Shown here piece by piece: positions 18,274 to 27,685 of a stretch of DNA of 64,000 bases (position 1 is its first letter; each line of letters starts with the position of its first letter). Below the pieces are notes generated by a model, which saw only the letters and a list, made by a program, of their open reading frames with translations, was not told where the DNA came from and did no database searches. This stretch comes from Nostoc sp. NMS8 (GTDB lineage Bacteria > Cyanobacteriota > Cyanobacteriia > Cyanobacteriales > Nostocaceae), in the NCBI RefSeq assembly GCF_017115045.1, contig NZ_JABXKK010000092.1, forward strand, positions 62,001 to 126,000, read 5' to 3'. A program made the translations under genes and the position numbers.

Positions 18274-18428
18274 AAGGTGAGTTCGACGAACCTCTCCCTG
18301 CCTTGAACTTTAGTTCAAGTCTGTCCCTCTCCGACTCGGAGAGAGACGGTTTTGCGTAGTAAAACCAGGGAGAGGTTTTTTGATTGAGCAAATTGGGTAG
18401 ATATTATATGAGCAATCGAATTCACGTT
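18274..18428. mobile_element. MITE-like element, second family, copy A
   Basis: 155-bp non-coding repeat with ends AAGGTGAGTTCGAC and the complement of AACGTGAATTCGAT. Inside are CCTCTCCCTG, CAAGTCTGTCCCTCTCCGA, CGGAGAGAGAC and TAGTAAAACCAGGGAGAGG, all shared with 27745-27887. The arms around TCCGACTCGGA fold as a hairpin. Ends are more diverged than in the other copy and no clear target duplication is seen. Confidence 0.75.
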
Positions 18429-18469
18429 TATTTAATCCACGTTCCTTATTGACCACTCACCACTCCCAT

Positions 18470-19000
18470 TTATTTGTTAACTACTCGTTGTTGATATTCT
18501 TGCTCAGTAATCATATCGAGAGTGTTCTCTAGGCGATCTACAAATACGATCCCATCGAGATGATCGTACTCGTGTTGAAAAATCCGAGCGATAAAATCGG
18601 TTAATTCTTGCTTTTGTAAATTGCCTTGAGAGTCAGTGTATTCCACCTCAATAGATTTATACCGAGGAACTAACCCCCTAATTCCTGGAACACTTAAACA
18701 ACCTTCCCAATCTTTGACAACTTCAGTTGAATGGGCAGTTATTTTGGGATTAATCATGGCAGTAGGTTCCATTTCCGGGGCGTTGGGATACCTAGCGTTA
18801 GGACGGGAAGCCACGATAAACAAACGATAGGATTGTGCTACTTGAGGCGCAGCAATTCCCACACCGTTAGCCTTGGCCACAGTGGCGATTAAGTCTTCAA
18901 TTAGTTTTTGGATTTGCTCATCTTGAATATTCTCAACCCAAGCCGCTTTTTGGCGTAATGTTGGATTTCCTAATTGAATTATTGGCGCTAATTCAGTCAT
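18470..19000 (-). CDS. def: Peptide deformylase
   Basis: Removes the formyl group from the N-terminal Met of nascent proteins in the cytoplasm; 176 aa, normal for the family. All three signature motifs are present: GVGIAAPQV (about 46-54), EGCLSVPG (about 98-105) with the metal-binding Cys, and QHEYDHLDG (about 141-149) with both His ligands and the catalytic Glu. Downstream on the same strand is a repeat element, upstream a heptamer repeat separates it from the protease gene. Confidence 0.95.
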   Translation of the reverse strand: MTELAPIIQLGNPTLRQKAAWVENIQDEQIQKLIEDLIATVAKANGVGIAAPQVAQSYRLFIVASRPNARYPNAPEMEPTAMINPKITAHSTEVVKDWEGCLSVPGIRGLVPRYKSIEVEYTDSQGNLQKQELTDFIARIFQHEYDHLDGIVFVDRLENTLDMITEQEYQQRVVNK

Positions 19001-19048
19001 GATAAAACTCCTTTAAGTAATGGGGATTGGGGACTGGGCTAATTACAA

Positions 19049-19081
19049 ATGACTAATGACTAATGACTAATGACTAATGAC
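19049..19081. repeat. Tandem heptamer (ATGACTA)n
   Basis: About 4.7 tandem copies of ATGACTA between the HtrA-like gene and def. Copy-number variable repeats of this kind are typical of heterocystous cyanobacteria. Confidence 0.85.
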
Positions 19082-19086
19082 AAACA

Positions 19087-20349
19087 TCATCCTTCACGTC
19101 TCACAGGCAAAGCAGCAGGTTGGACTCCTACTTGGACAATTTGGCCATTGCGTTCTACTTCTATTGGTAATTTAGTACCGATTTTGCTCTTTTCTACTAG
19201 CTTTTGTACTTCTTCAATTTTAGTCACAGGCTGGCTGTTAATGCTTTTGATTACATCACCAACTCGTAGTCCAGCTATAGATGCAGGCGATCGCGGCACA
19301 ATCTCAACCAGCAAAACGCCGTCATCTGCTGTAAGATTTAAGCGATCGCCCGCGACATTTTTGATTCTTTCTTTATTTTCTGGTGTCAATGTTACCATCT
19401 GAACACCCAAATAAGGATGATCCACCTTGCCTGTAGCGATTAATTCTTGGGCAATTCTTTGCACAGTATTAATGGGGATAGCAAATCCCAAACCTTGAGC
19501 GCCTCGAATAATCGCTGTGTTCATCGCAATCACTTGACCACGAGCATTGAGCAATGGGCCACCAGAATTACCAGGGTTAATCGCTGCATCCGTTTGGATG
19601 TAATCAACTCGCTTGTCACTAGCACCGATATCGCTACTAGAACGACCCGTAGCACTAATAATTCCAGAAGTGACGGTATTATTCAAGCCTAATGGATTAC
19701 CGATGGCAATTACAGCCTCTCCTGGTTGCAAAGCATCGGAGTTACCCACAGATAAAGTTGGCAGATTATTCGCATCAATTTTAATCGTAGCCACATCCGT
19801 TACCGGATCTTCACCCAAAACTTTACCATCAAAAGTCCGGCCATCTTTAAGTATGACAGTCACTCTATCAGCACCGTCTACTACATGGGAATTGGTGACA
19901 ATTTGACCTGAAGAATTAATAATAAATCCAGAGCCACTACCCCGTTCTACGCGTTGTCTAGTCTGTGGGGTTCCCTCTCCAAAAAACCGCCGGAAAAATG
20001 GGTCGTTGTTAAATTCGTCTGGTACGCGAGAAGTGATTGTTCGAGAAGAATCAATGCGAACTACCGCAGGCCCCACCTGTTGCACTACTTTCACTACAAA
20101 ATTAGGATCTCCAGATGAAGAGAAAATTGGCGGGGGGACAATTGCCGGATTGGGTTCTATTGTCTTTTGGGCTTGAGTCTGGTTTTGTTGAGCCTCAATT
20201 GTCTTAGCAGGTAGAAGAGAGCAGCTCCCCAGTAACACCACTGCTACCCCGGATGAGAGCATTCCCAGAATATTATTTACCCCCCATCTGTGGGGCAAAG
20301 ACCTGGTGTTTATCTTTTTGGGCGCTGAGTGATGATTTGTTGTCTTCAT
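19087..20349 (-). CDS. HtrA/Deg-family serine protease with PDZ domain
   Basis: Envelope protease/chaperone of the cyanobacterial HhoA/HhoB/HtrA group, 420 aa. A long basic N-terminus leads into a hydrophobic segment ending LLGSC, which fits a lipobox, so it is probably an exported lipoprotein. The trypsin-like domain (about 85-290) has the triad His in TNSHVVDGAD, Asp in VTDVATIKID and Ser in INPGNSGGPLL. One PDZ domain follows (about 315-405: LGVQMV..., DGVLLVEIVPRSPASIAGLR). Which of the three cyanobacterial paralogues it represents cannot be decided by eye. Divergent from dnaA. Confidence 0.92.
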   Translation of the reverse strand: MKTTNHHSAPKKINTRSLPHRWGVNNILGMLSSGVAVVLLGSCSLLPAKTIEAQQNQTQAQKTIEPNPAIVPPPIFSSSGDPNFVVKVVQQVGPAVVRIDSSRTITSRVPDEFNNDPFFRRFFGEGTPQTRQRVERGSGSGFIINSSGQIVTNSHVVDGADRVTVILKDGRTFDGKVLGEDPVTDVATIKIDANNLPTLSVGNSDALQPGEAVIAIGNPLGLNNTVTSGIISATGRSSSDIGASDKRVDYIQTDAAINPGNSGGPLLNARGQVIAMNTAIIRGAQGLGFAIPINTVQRIAQELIATGKVDHPYLGVQMVTLTPENKERIKNVAGDRLNLTADDGVLLVEIVPRSPASIAGLRVGDVIKSINSQPVTKIEEVQKLVEKSKIGTKLPIEVERNGQIVQVGVQPAALPVRREG

Positions 20350-20500
20350 GTGTCGTTGCTTCTCCCTTGTCAGTCAGTGGGTGTTAGGATCTTGCCTACT
20401 GGGTATGTCCCAAAATGATTACAACTTAAAAGCTTATTTTAGGTCTAGCGTGTCTCAATGCTAAATTGATGCTCTCTCTTCTATTGTGACGTGGTGGATA

Positions 20501-21883
20501 ATGGAAATTCCCATAGAAAGTCTGTGGAGTCAGGTACTAGAGCGCCTAAAGCTTGAATTATCCCGACCTACCTTTGAAACTTGGATCAAAACTGCTAGTG
20601 CAGAGCGATTAGAAAATAATTGCTTGGTTATTCGCACTCCTAACCCATTTGCTCGTAATTGGTTGCAGAAGTATTACATCAATACCATTGCTCATGTAGT
20701 ACAAGATATTCTCGGTCATCCGGTAGGAATTTACATTACTGTTGCTCAAGGTGATGAAGTTTCTCATTTTAGTGAACGAGAGGTTTCTTGGGAATCACCA
20801 AATCCCAAGACTATTTCTGAAGTTGTTCCTAATCACAATCATAAAACTACTGAATTAAACTCAAAATATGTCTTTTCAAGATTTGTAGTTGGTGCTAACA
20901 ATCGGATGGCTCACGCAGCTTCTTTGGCAGTTGCAGAATCTCCAGGGAAAGAGTTTAATCCTTTGTTTTTATGCGGTGGCGTCGGTTTGGGCAAAACTCA
21001 TCTCATGCAGGCTATTGGTCATTATCGCTGGGAAATTTGTCCTGATTGTAAAATATTTTATGTTTCTACTGAGCAGTTTACTAATGATTTAATTACAGCG
21101 ATTCGGAAGGATAGTATGCAGAGTTTCCGAGAGCATTACCGAGCCGCCGATCTTTTATTAGTTGATGATATTCAGTTTTTAGAAGGAAAAGAATACACTC
21201 AAGAAGAATTTTTTTATACTTTTAATACTTTACATGAAGCTGGAAAACAAGTTGTCATTGCTTCTGATCGTCCTCCTAACCAGATTCCTAGTTTACAAGA
21301 ACGTCTTTGTTCTCGGTTTTCTATGGGGTTAATCGCGGATATCCAAAAGCCGGATTTAGAAACGAGAATGGCAATTTTGCAGAAAAAAGCTGAAGATGAA
21401 AATATTCTGCTTCCCCGCGATGTGATTGAGTATATCGCTTCTAACTATACTTCTAATATTCGAGAATTAGAAGGAGCTTTAATTCGGGCGGTGGCTTATA
21501 TTTCTATTTGGGGCTTACCGATGACGGTAGAAAATATTACACCAGTTTTAGAACCGCCTAATGAAAAAATGGCAGCTACCCCAGAAGCTATTTTAAAGGT
21601 TGTAGCGGATAATTTTGATGTTTTAATAGACGACCTCAAAGGTAACTCACGCCGAAGAGAGATTAGCTGGGCGCGTCAAATAGGGATGTATTTAATGCGT
21701 CAACATACATCCTTGAGTTTGCCGAGAATTGGCGAGGAATTTGGTGGTAAAGACCATACAACGGTGATTTACAGTTGTGATAAAATTACCCAACTTCACC
21801 AGAGCGATCGCACTCTAGCACAAACCCTACGTCAACTGAGCGATCGCATCAATATCACTAGCCGTTCGCAAAAACCATCATAA
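20501..21883 (+). CDS. dnaA: Chromosomal replication initiator DnaA
   Basis: AAA+ initiator that binds DnaA boxes and opens oriC; 460 aa from the ATG at 20501. The start MEIPIESLWSQVLERLK matches cyanobacterial DnaA better than an in-frame GTG-type start 15 bases upstream. Domain I about 1-80, short linker, AAA+ domain with Walker A GGVGLGKTH, Walker B LLLVDDIQFL and box VII-like IASDRPP, then the C-terminal DNA-binding domain with the signature GGKDHTTVIYSCDKI. The region behind it carries six DnaA boxes. dnaN, a usual neighbour, does not follow. Confidence 0.97.
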   Translation: MEIPIESLWSQVLERLKLELSRPTFETWIKTASAERLENNCLVIRTPNPFARNWLQKYYINTIAHVVQDILGHPVGIYITVAQGDEVSHFSEREVSWESPNPKTISEVVPNHNHKTTELNSKYVFSRFVVGANNRMAHAASLAVAESPGKEFNPLFLCGGVGLGKTHLMQAIGHYRWEICPDCKIFYVSTEQFTNDLITAIRKDSMQSFREHYRAADLLLVDDIQFLEGKEYTQEEFFYTFNTLHEAGKQVVIASDRPPNQIPSLQERLCSRFSMGLIADIQKPDLETRMAILQKKAEDENILLPRDVIEYIASNYTSNIRELEGALIRAVAYISIWGLPMTVENITPVLEPPNEKMAATPEAILKVVADNFDVLIDDLKGNSRRREISWARQIGMYLMRQHTSLSLPRIGEEFGGKDHTTVIYSCDKITQLHQSDRTLAQTLRQLSDRINITSRSQKPS

Positions 21884-22100
21884 AAATAGATGAAGTTTTC
21901 CACAACCCGTACTCTGAATCATTTGTGTAGATGGCTTAAGAATTAGTCAAGAATATTAAGTAACGTATAAAAATTGATTAAATTTAACTGAAATTGTGGA
22001 AAAAACTGTGGAAAACTTAGTATTTTCTTGATTAAAATTAATTAAGTATAATTACCTTGTGGAAAAATATCAGAGTTTTTCCACAAGTTTTCCACAGATA
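21884..22100. other. oriC: Candidate chromosomal origin oriC with six DnaA boxes
   Basis: Six exact copies of the nonamer TTTTCCACA lie just behind dnaA: plus strand at 21896-21904, 22077-22085 and 22088-22096; minus strand at 21995-22003, 22007-22015 and 22058-22066. Between them is very AT-rich DNA (about 21940-22055) suited to unwinding. The box form is the common cyanobacterial variant of TTATCCACA. Location next to dnaA, box density and AT-richness together make this a strong origin candidate; only replication data or GC skew of the whole chromosome could prove it. Confidence 0.82.
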
Positions 22101-22260
22101 TAAAGCAACTTGCCTAACGACTTCAACTGAACTGATTCTAACCCTGACAAATGGTTCACCCGATTGGGTGTATGCGATCGCAACATCCAGAACTACTCTG
22201 AAAGTAGAGCCACTTTTTTTTGCTGTTAGTGATCGTGCCGACAGCTAAAAAACTTTCACA

Positions 22261-24876
22261 ATGGCTATGATTACCTTGAATATTATGCCAATTGCTTATA
22301 TATCAAAGGGTCTAAGAGTGGATGAAACTGTAAAATCACCGCATAAAGCAGATTTTTCACCAGAGAAGATCACTCTCTTGGAAACAACTGCTGCCAATTT
22401 ACCGGGGATAATTTTTCAAATTCTGCAACGGCAGGATGGTTCTATATTTATCCCTTATATTAGTTCTGGTTGTAAATATTTGTATGAATTAGAACCAGAA
22501 GCTATACAGGCAGACTATCAGGTGCTATATAAACTGATTCATCCACAGGATATACAAGCTTTTGTAGAATCTATTACTGTTTGTCGCACCACTGGTAAAC
22601 CTTGGTATTGGGAAGGTCGAATCATTACGCCTAGTAGGAAACTTAAATGGATTCAAGTTACTTCGCAACCCGTGCTACAAGAAGCAGGCAATTTGCTTTG
22701 GAATGGCTTAGTTATGGATATTACAGAGCAAAAACAAGCCCAAGAAAAATTGCAAGCGAGTGAGGCACGCTATCAAGCCATTTTAGATGCTATCCCTGAT
22801 TTGATGTTTCGTATCAGCCGTGATGGCGAGTATCTAGATTTGAAAAGTGAGGGAGCAAATGTCACTCTTTCGCGAGAAGAAATAGTTGGCAAACATTTGG
22901 AAGAGTTATTGCCTAGTGATGTTGTAGCCATTAGCCAAGTAGCGATCGCTAAAACTTTAGATTCTGGAACGTTACAAACTTGTGAATATAAACTACCAAC
23001 GCCTTTGGGAATCAGAGATTATGAGGCGCGGTTGGTAGTAAGTGGTCAAGATGAGGTACTAGCAATTGTCCGGGATATCACAGATCGGAAACAAGGAGAA
23101 GTCGCTTTACAAAATCTTGCCCAAAAATTTGCCAAAGCTTTTAGTTGTAGCCCCGATTCAATTACCATTAGCACGCTCCAAGAAGGACGTTTCATCGAAG
23201 TTAACGACAGTTTTGTAGAACTCTCAGGCTATGAACGAGATGAGGCGATTGGTAAAACTGCTTTTGAGTTAAATCTTTGGGTACACGATTGCAATCGCCT
23301 GAATTTAGTGCAGGAGTTGCAAACTACAGGAGTGGCTCGGAACTTGGAAGTCGAATTTCGGCAAAAGTCCGGCGAGATAATTACAGCAATACTTTCAGCC
23401 GAAGTCATTGATTTAAATGGCATTTCCTGCATTTTAGCAGTGCATCACGATATTACAGAACGCAAACAAGTAGAAGCACAATTACGCCTTTGTGCCCAAC
23501 GCGATCGCTTGTTGGCAGAAACCCTAGTACGAATTCGCTCTTCCCTTAATTTAGAAGAAATTCTCCAAACCACCGTCACGGAAGTTAGGCAATTTCTGCA
23601 AGCCGATCGAGTTTTCATTGGTTTAAACAATGCCAACTTGGGAATCAGAACTCTTGCCGAATCAGTAGATCCCAAGTATCCATCAGTTTCAGGTTGGTCT
23701 ACTAATGACGAAGCTTATCTACAAGAATTGCGAAACTTACTAAAAGATAATTTTGTGCGTGTCGTTGAAGACATGACGCAAATAACTATATCTCCAAAAG
23801 TCAAAGCACACTGCGAGAAATTCCAAACGAAAGCTAGTCTGGCTATACCAATTATGCTAAATGACGAATTATTTGGGGCCTTAATTGCCAATCAATGCTC
23901 CGGTTCGCGTCATTGGCAGCCAATAGAAATTGATTTGTTACAGCAGATGTCAGAACAGGTAGCGATCGCCATTCACCAAAGCCAGATATACCAAAAATTA
24001 GCAGAACTCAATACTAATTTAGAACACCAAGTAGAAGAACGAACAGCACAATTGCAACAGAAAATGCAAGAAGTTGAAAACTTGCATCGCGTCAAAGATG
24101 TTGTTTTGCATACGGTTGCCCACGATTTACGAACTTCGGTAATGGGTAACTTGATGGTGTTAAAGAATTTGTTAAATCAGGGAGTGGGGAGTGGGGAGCA
24201 GGGAGCAGGGGGCAGGGAGCAGGGGGAAAATTCCTCTCCTCTGCCCCCCGCACCCCGCCCCTCTGCCTCTTTCCAATCCCCAATCCCAATATCTCGCTCA
24301 ATTATCGAGCGGATGATTCAAGGGAACGATCGCCAACTAACAATGATTAACTCATTGCTAGAAATTAATTCTTGTGAAAAACAGGGTATTGAAATTAAAC
24401 ACGAACCTGTGCAACTTAGCACCCTACTAGGAGGAACATTTGCCCAGTTGGAACCAATGCTGACACAAAATCAAGCGACTCTGAAGAACTTGGTTCCTGC
24501 CGATTTACCCTTAGTAATGGGAGACGGGACTAAGTTGCAGAAAGTTTTGGTAAATTTAATCACACATAGCTTGCACAATAATCCACCAGGATTAAACTTT
24601 ACCCTCAGTGCCACCGTTGAGGCGGGAATGATTCGCACTCAGATTCAAGATGACGGTGTAGTAATGAGTAAACTAGAGTGCGATCGCCTTTTCGATCTCC
24701 ATGTTCGCGATCCCCAAGACTGTTGCTCTACAAGCATTGGCTTAAAAATGTATCTTTGTCGGAAAGTTATTAAGGCGCATGGCGGCAACATTGGTGTTAT
24801 TAGTAACCGCAAGCGTGGGTTAACTTTTTGGTTTACACTACCTTTAGCAACTTCATCTGCAACAATTCACCCATAA
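22261..24876 (+). CDS. Multi-PAS/GAF sensor histidine kinase, degenerate ATPase domain
   Basis: Soluble sensor kinase, 871 aa: three PAS domains (about 35-160, 165-285 and 290-405, each ending in a DITE/DITD-RKQ motif), a GAF domain (about 430-580), a coiled coil, HisKA with phospho-acceptor His621 (VAHDLRTSVMG), and an HATPase_c region (about 735-865). A 36-residue low-complexity insert (641-676) is a translated G-rich repeat placed between the two HisKA helices. The catalytic domain is degenerate: the N-box reads NLITHSLHNN and the G1 box DDGVVM, whereas the next gene has NLIVNALKHN and DNGVGI; G2 is STSIGLKMYL. It may therefore be phosphorylated in trans or be a pseudokinase. Signals sensed are unknown. 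Confidence 0.85.
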   Translation: MAMITLNIMPIAYISKGLRVDETVKSPHKADFSPEKITLLETTAANLPGIIFQILQRQDGSIFIPYISSGCKYLYELEPEAIQADYQVLYKLIHPQDIQAFVESITVCRTTGKPWYWEGRIITPSRKLKWIQVTSQPVLQEAGNLLWNGLVMDITEQKQAQEKLQASEARYQAILDAIPDLMFRISRDGEYLDLKSEGANVTLSREEIVGKHLEELLPSDVVAISQVAIAKTLDSGTLQTCEYKLPTPLGIRDYEARLVVSGQDEVLAIVRDITDRKQGEVALQNLAQKFAKAFSCSPDSITISTLQEGRFIEVNDSFVELSGYERDEAIGKTAFELNLWVHDCNRLNLVQELQTTGVARNLEVEFRQKSGEIITAILSAEVIDLNGISCILAVHHDITERKQVEAQLRLCAQRDRLLAETLVRIRSSLNLEEILQTTVTEVRQFLQADRVFIGLNNANLGIRTLAESVDPKYPSVSGWSTNDEAYLQELRNLLKDNFVRVVEDMTQITISPKVKAHCEKFQTKASLAIPIMLNDELFGALIANQCSGSRHWQPIEIDLLQQMSEQVAIAIHQSQIYQKLAELNTNLEHQVEERTAQLQQKMQEVENLHRVKDVVLHTVAHDLRTSVMGNLMVLKNLLNQGVGSGEQGAGGREQGENSSPLPPAPRPSASFQSPIPISRSIIERMIQGNDRQLTMINSLLEINSCEKQGIEIKHEPVQLSTLLGGTFAQLEPMLTQNQATLKNLVPADLPLVMGDGTKLQKVLVNLITHSLHNNPPGLNFTLSATVEAGMIRTQIQDDGVVMSKLECDRLFDLHVRDPQDCCSTSIGLKMYLCRKVIKAHGGNIGVISNRKRGLTFWFTLPLATSSATIHP
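24181..24290. repeat. G-rich intergenic-type repeat inside a kinase gene
   Basis: GGGGAGCAGGGAGCAGGG-type sequence followed by CCTCTGCCCC-type sequence, translated in frame as a Gly/Gln/Glu stretch then Pro/Ser. The same 107-110-bp block is present at 26124-26230 and shortened versions lie between genes at 34796-34850 and 63113-63165. Confidence 0.85.
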
Positions 24877-24939
24877 ATCACCAAAAAATGAGAGGGTGTT
24901 AATTATGGCAATGTTGAGTAAGGGAAACACCCTCAAGGT

Positions 24940-26793
24940 ATGGGCAAAGTTGCTCGGATGCTAATGGCTACTCCATTTAGAACAGTACAAAGCTGGTGGA
25001 AAAAAACCTTTTCTGCACCAACAACAGATCAAATTACTACTCTTTACAAAGCTTGGCGTAACCGTTTCTTGTGGCAGAGATTACGTTTATGGTTATGGCT
25101 GGCGCTGATTTGTCTGTTGTCTTTTACTTTGCGAGATATTTACAGCTTATTTTTTCCGATTGCGGAGTTGCAACAGCTGCCAGAAGTACTTACAACTCAC
25201 CGCCTTGTAATCAATATTGCAATGCTGGTGAGTATATTGATCTGCTTGGCTTTACATAAAACTAAGTTAGGTCGTCGTCATCCAGATTTATTATTTTTGG
25301 GGTCTTCTTGGTCAATTAGTTTAGCATCGCAATTATTTGCAACTCTTAGAGGTTTTGCGCTACCCGATACCATCGGTTGGTCGCTGCTGTTTTTGAGCCA
25401 AGCTGTGTTGATGCCCGTCTCCTGGATTCTTCACTTGCTGACTCAACTGAGTGTGCTGGTTTACTATTTTGGGGTGAATACGGCACTTGGGCTAAAAACA
25501 CCAATCCCCGAACATCCAGAAATATATAATGTCACGTTCATTTTATACATTTTTTGGTTTTGTACTATATGTGACATGGGTGTTTATCTGTACGATCGCC
25601 TGCAATGTTCTGAGTTTTACGCCCGTCAAGAATTAGAATCTGCCTATCAAAAACTCAAGGTTGCAGAGGCTAAATATCGCAGCATTTTTGAAAACGCCGT
25701 TGAAGGGATTTTTCAAAGCAGTCCCAATGGTCGTTACATTACGGCAAATCCTGCTTTAGCACGTATTTATGGTTATTCCTTACCGGACGAAGTGACAGCA
25801 AATTTTACGGATATTGAGCAATTGTACGTCGATCCGAACCGCCGGGCAGAATTTGTGCGCCTGATGGAAAAGTATGGCAGCGTTTCGGAATTTGAGTCCC
25901 AAATTTATCGTCGAGACGGGAGTATTGTCTGGATTTCAGAAAAAGCCTACGTAGTGCGTGACGAACAGGGAAAACTGCTTTACTACGAAGGTTTGATTGA
26001 AGACATTACCCAGCGTAAGCAAACTGAAGAAGAACTAAGAGTATTTTTCCATGCCGTTTCCCACGACTTACGCAACCCAGTGCTGGGTACTTTAATGGTA
26101 TTGAAGAATTTACTTAATCAGACAGTAGGGACTGGGGAGCAGGGAGCAGGGGGCAGGGAGCAGGGGGAAAATACCTCTCCTCTGCCCCCCGCACCCCGCC
26201 CCTCTGCCTCTTCCCAATCTCCAATCCCCGTTTCACGCTCAATTTTAGAGCGGATGATTCAAAGTAGCGATCGCCAACTGAACTTAATTAATTCGTTGAT
26301 GGAAACTCATGTTAGCGAGGTGCAGGGTGTTGTTTTGCAACATCAATCAGTACAATTACTGTCAGTTGTCAAAGCTGCGATCGCTGATTTAGAGCCATTA
26401 CTAGCACAAAATCAAGCCAAGCTGACAAATCTGGTATCCGCAGATTTGCCTTTGGTGAATGCCGATCCCACGCAACTATGGCGAGTTTTTTCTAACTTAA
26501 TTGTCAATGCATTGAAACATAATCCCCCTGGATTGCTCTTGACAATCAATGCTACCCGTAAGGATGACATGATTTACTGTACTGTCAGTGATAACGGTGT
26601 AGGAATTAGTAAACAACAAAGCGATCGGCTTTTTGACCTTTACTTTCGGGGTGCAAGTATCGGCAATTCTGTAGGTTTGGGATTAGGGTTGTATCTGTGT
26701 AAGCAAATTATCCATGCTCACGGCGGTGAAATTGGTGTCAACAGTGCATTGAATGCAGGAGCAACATTCTGGTTTACCTTACCTCTTAGCTGA
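24940..26793 (+). CDS. Membrane sensor histidine kinase with PAS domain
   Basis: 617 aa. The N-terminal half is a membrane sensor with about six TM helices (about 45-220), then a PAS domain (about 245-365, ending DITQRKQTEEE), HisKA with His375 (AVSHDLRNPVLG), a 36-residue translated repeat insert (395-430) and an intact HATPase_c domain: N-box NLIVNALKHN, G1 SDNGVGIS, G2 GLGLGLYLCKQ. The catalytic half is clearly paralogous to that of the preceding gene, including the insert at the same place. Starts could be the ATG at 24940 or 24958. No receiver partner is adjacent. The TM domain resembles MASE-type sensors but is not assigned. Confidence 0.87.
   Translation: MGKVARMLMATPFRTVQSWWKKTFSAPTTDQITTLYKAWRNRFLWQRLRLWLWLALICLLSFTLRDIYSLFFPIAELQQLPEVLTTHRLVINIAMLVSILICLALHKTKLGRRHPDLLFLGSSWSISLASQLFATLRGFALPDTIGWSLLFLSQAVLMPVSWILHLLTQLSVLVYYFGVNTALGLKTPIPEHPEIYNVTFILYIFWFCTICDMGVYLYDRLQCSEFYARQELESAYQKLKVAEAKYRSIFENAVEGIFQSSPNGRYITANPALARIYGYSLPDEVTANFTDIEQLYVDPNRRAEFVRLMEKYGSVSEFESQIYRRDGSIVWISEKAYVVRDEQGKLLYYEGLIEDITQRKQTEEELRVFFHAVSHDLRNPVLGTLMVLKNLLNQTVGTGEQGAGGREQGENTSPLPPAPRPSASSQSPIPVSRSILERMIQSSDRQLNLINSLMETHVSEVQGVVLQHQSVQLLSVVKAAIADLEPLLAQNQAKLTNLVSADLPLVNADPTQLWRVFSNLIVNALKHNPPGLLLTINATRKDDMIYCTVSDNGVGISKQQSDRLFDLYFRGASIGNSVGLGLGLYLCKQIIHAHGGEIGVNSALNAGATFWFTLPLS
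26124..26230. repeat. G-rich intergenic-type repeat inside second kinase gene
   Basis: In-frame copy of the block at 24181-24290, nearly identical, in the paralogous position of the HisKA hairpin. Its presence in both genes implies insertion before duplication, or gene conversion afterwards. Confidence 0.85.
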
Positions 26794-26885
26794 GTGAAGT
26801 AGTAGTTTCATCTAATACCCAGTTCTCAATGCCTCCATAGCCATCCTAGAAGCGATAAGATCGAAAATAAATTCATGCTGTGTTT

Positions 26886-27638
26886 ATGGCAACCCAACTC
26901 AGCCAAGCCAAATCACCAACAGAACTGGTAATCACCTGGGAAGCTTTACCCAAGGATTTTCAACTAGAGGATGAACCACTGGAGAATACAGGTCAGCCGC
27001 TTTTGGCTGGTGCTTTGCGTGAAAGCCTAGAAATCAGTGGATTCATTCAACCCCAGATGTTGATCGCTTCTAACTTTGGTCTTTGTGCAACAGTCAACGG
27101 ACAATTCGTTACCAAAGCACCTGACTGGGTTTATGTACCGTTGGTTAATGAAATTGTAGGTAATCGCAAAAGTTATACACCCAATTTAGAAGGAAATATC
27201 CCCGCGATCGCCATCGAATTTTTATCCGATACTGAAGGTGGAGAATATTCGGTAAAGCGATCTTATCCACCAGGAAAATGGTTTTTCTACGAACAGATTT
27301 TGCAGATTCCCATCTACATATTTGAACCTAATGGCGGTTTATTAGAATATTATCAACTAGAAAATCAACGCTACGAGTTAAAGCTACCCGATGAAAATGG
27401 TCGTCATTGGATTGACGCAATGGGATTATTTTTGGCAACTTGGCAAGGAACAAAAGAAGGGCGCACTGGTTATTGGTTGCGCTGGTGGGATCAAGCTGGG
27501 AATTTGTTACCGTGGGCTGTGGAACAGATTGAACAAGAACGCCAACGCGCTGAACAAGAACGCCAGCAAAAAGAAAGACTAATTGCTTATTTACAATCTC
27601 AGGGTATTGATCCAAATAATTTGCCCCAGTTCGAGTAA
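26886..27638 (+). CDS. Uma2-family (DUF820) putative endonuclease
   Basis: Restriction-endonuclease-fold protein of the DUF820/Uma2 family, which is greatly expanded in cyanobacteria; 250 aa from the ATG at 26886, with a GTG two codons upstream as alternative. Visible family features are KAPDWVYVP (acidic active-site strand), AIEFLSDTEGGEY and the FEP-GLLEYYQL region. A charged coiled coil (EQIEQERQRAEQERQQKERL) precedes the common C-terminal ending AYLQSQGIDPNNLP. Cellular role unknown; members are linked to mobile DNA by association only. Confidence 0.88.
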   Translation: MATQLSQAKSPTELVITWEALPKDFQLEDEPLENTGQPLLAGALRESLEISGFIQPQMLIASNFGLCATVNGQFVTKAPDWVYVPLVNEIVGNRKSYTPNLEGNIPAIAIEFLSDTEGGEYSVKRSYPPGKWFFYEQILQIPIYIFEPNGGLLEYYQLENQRYELKLPDENGRHWIDAMGLFLATWQGTKEGRTGYWLRWWDQAGNLLPWAVEQIEQERQRAEQERQQKERLIAYLQSQGIDPNNLPQFE

Positions 27639-27685
27639 GGGCAATTCATGTAGACGCATTCGCAAAGATACATATATTTATTCTT

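Noticed and set aside
19049..19081. CRISPR array
   Set aside because: Heptamer tandem repeat with no spacers; no cas genes in the window.
22057..22248. 63-codon open stretch in the oriC region
   Set aside because: Starts within a DnaA-box cluster, no RBS; composition like non-coding DNA.
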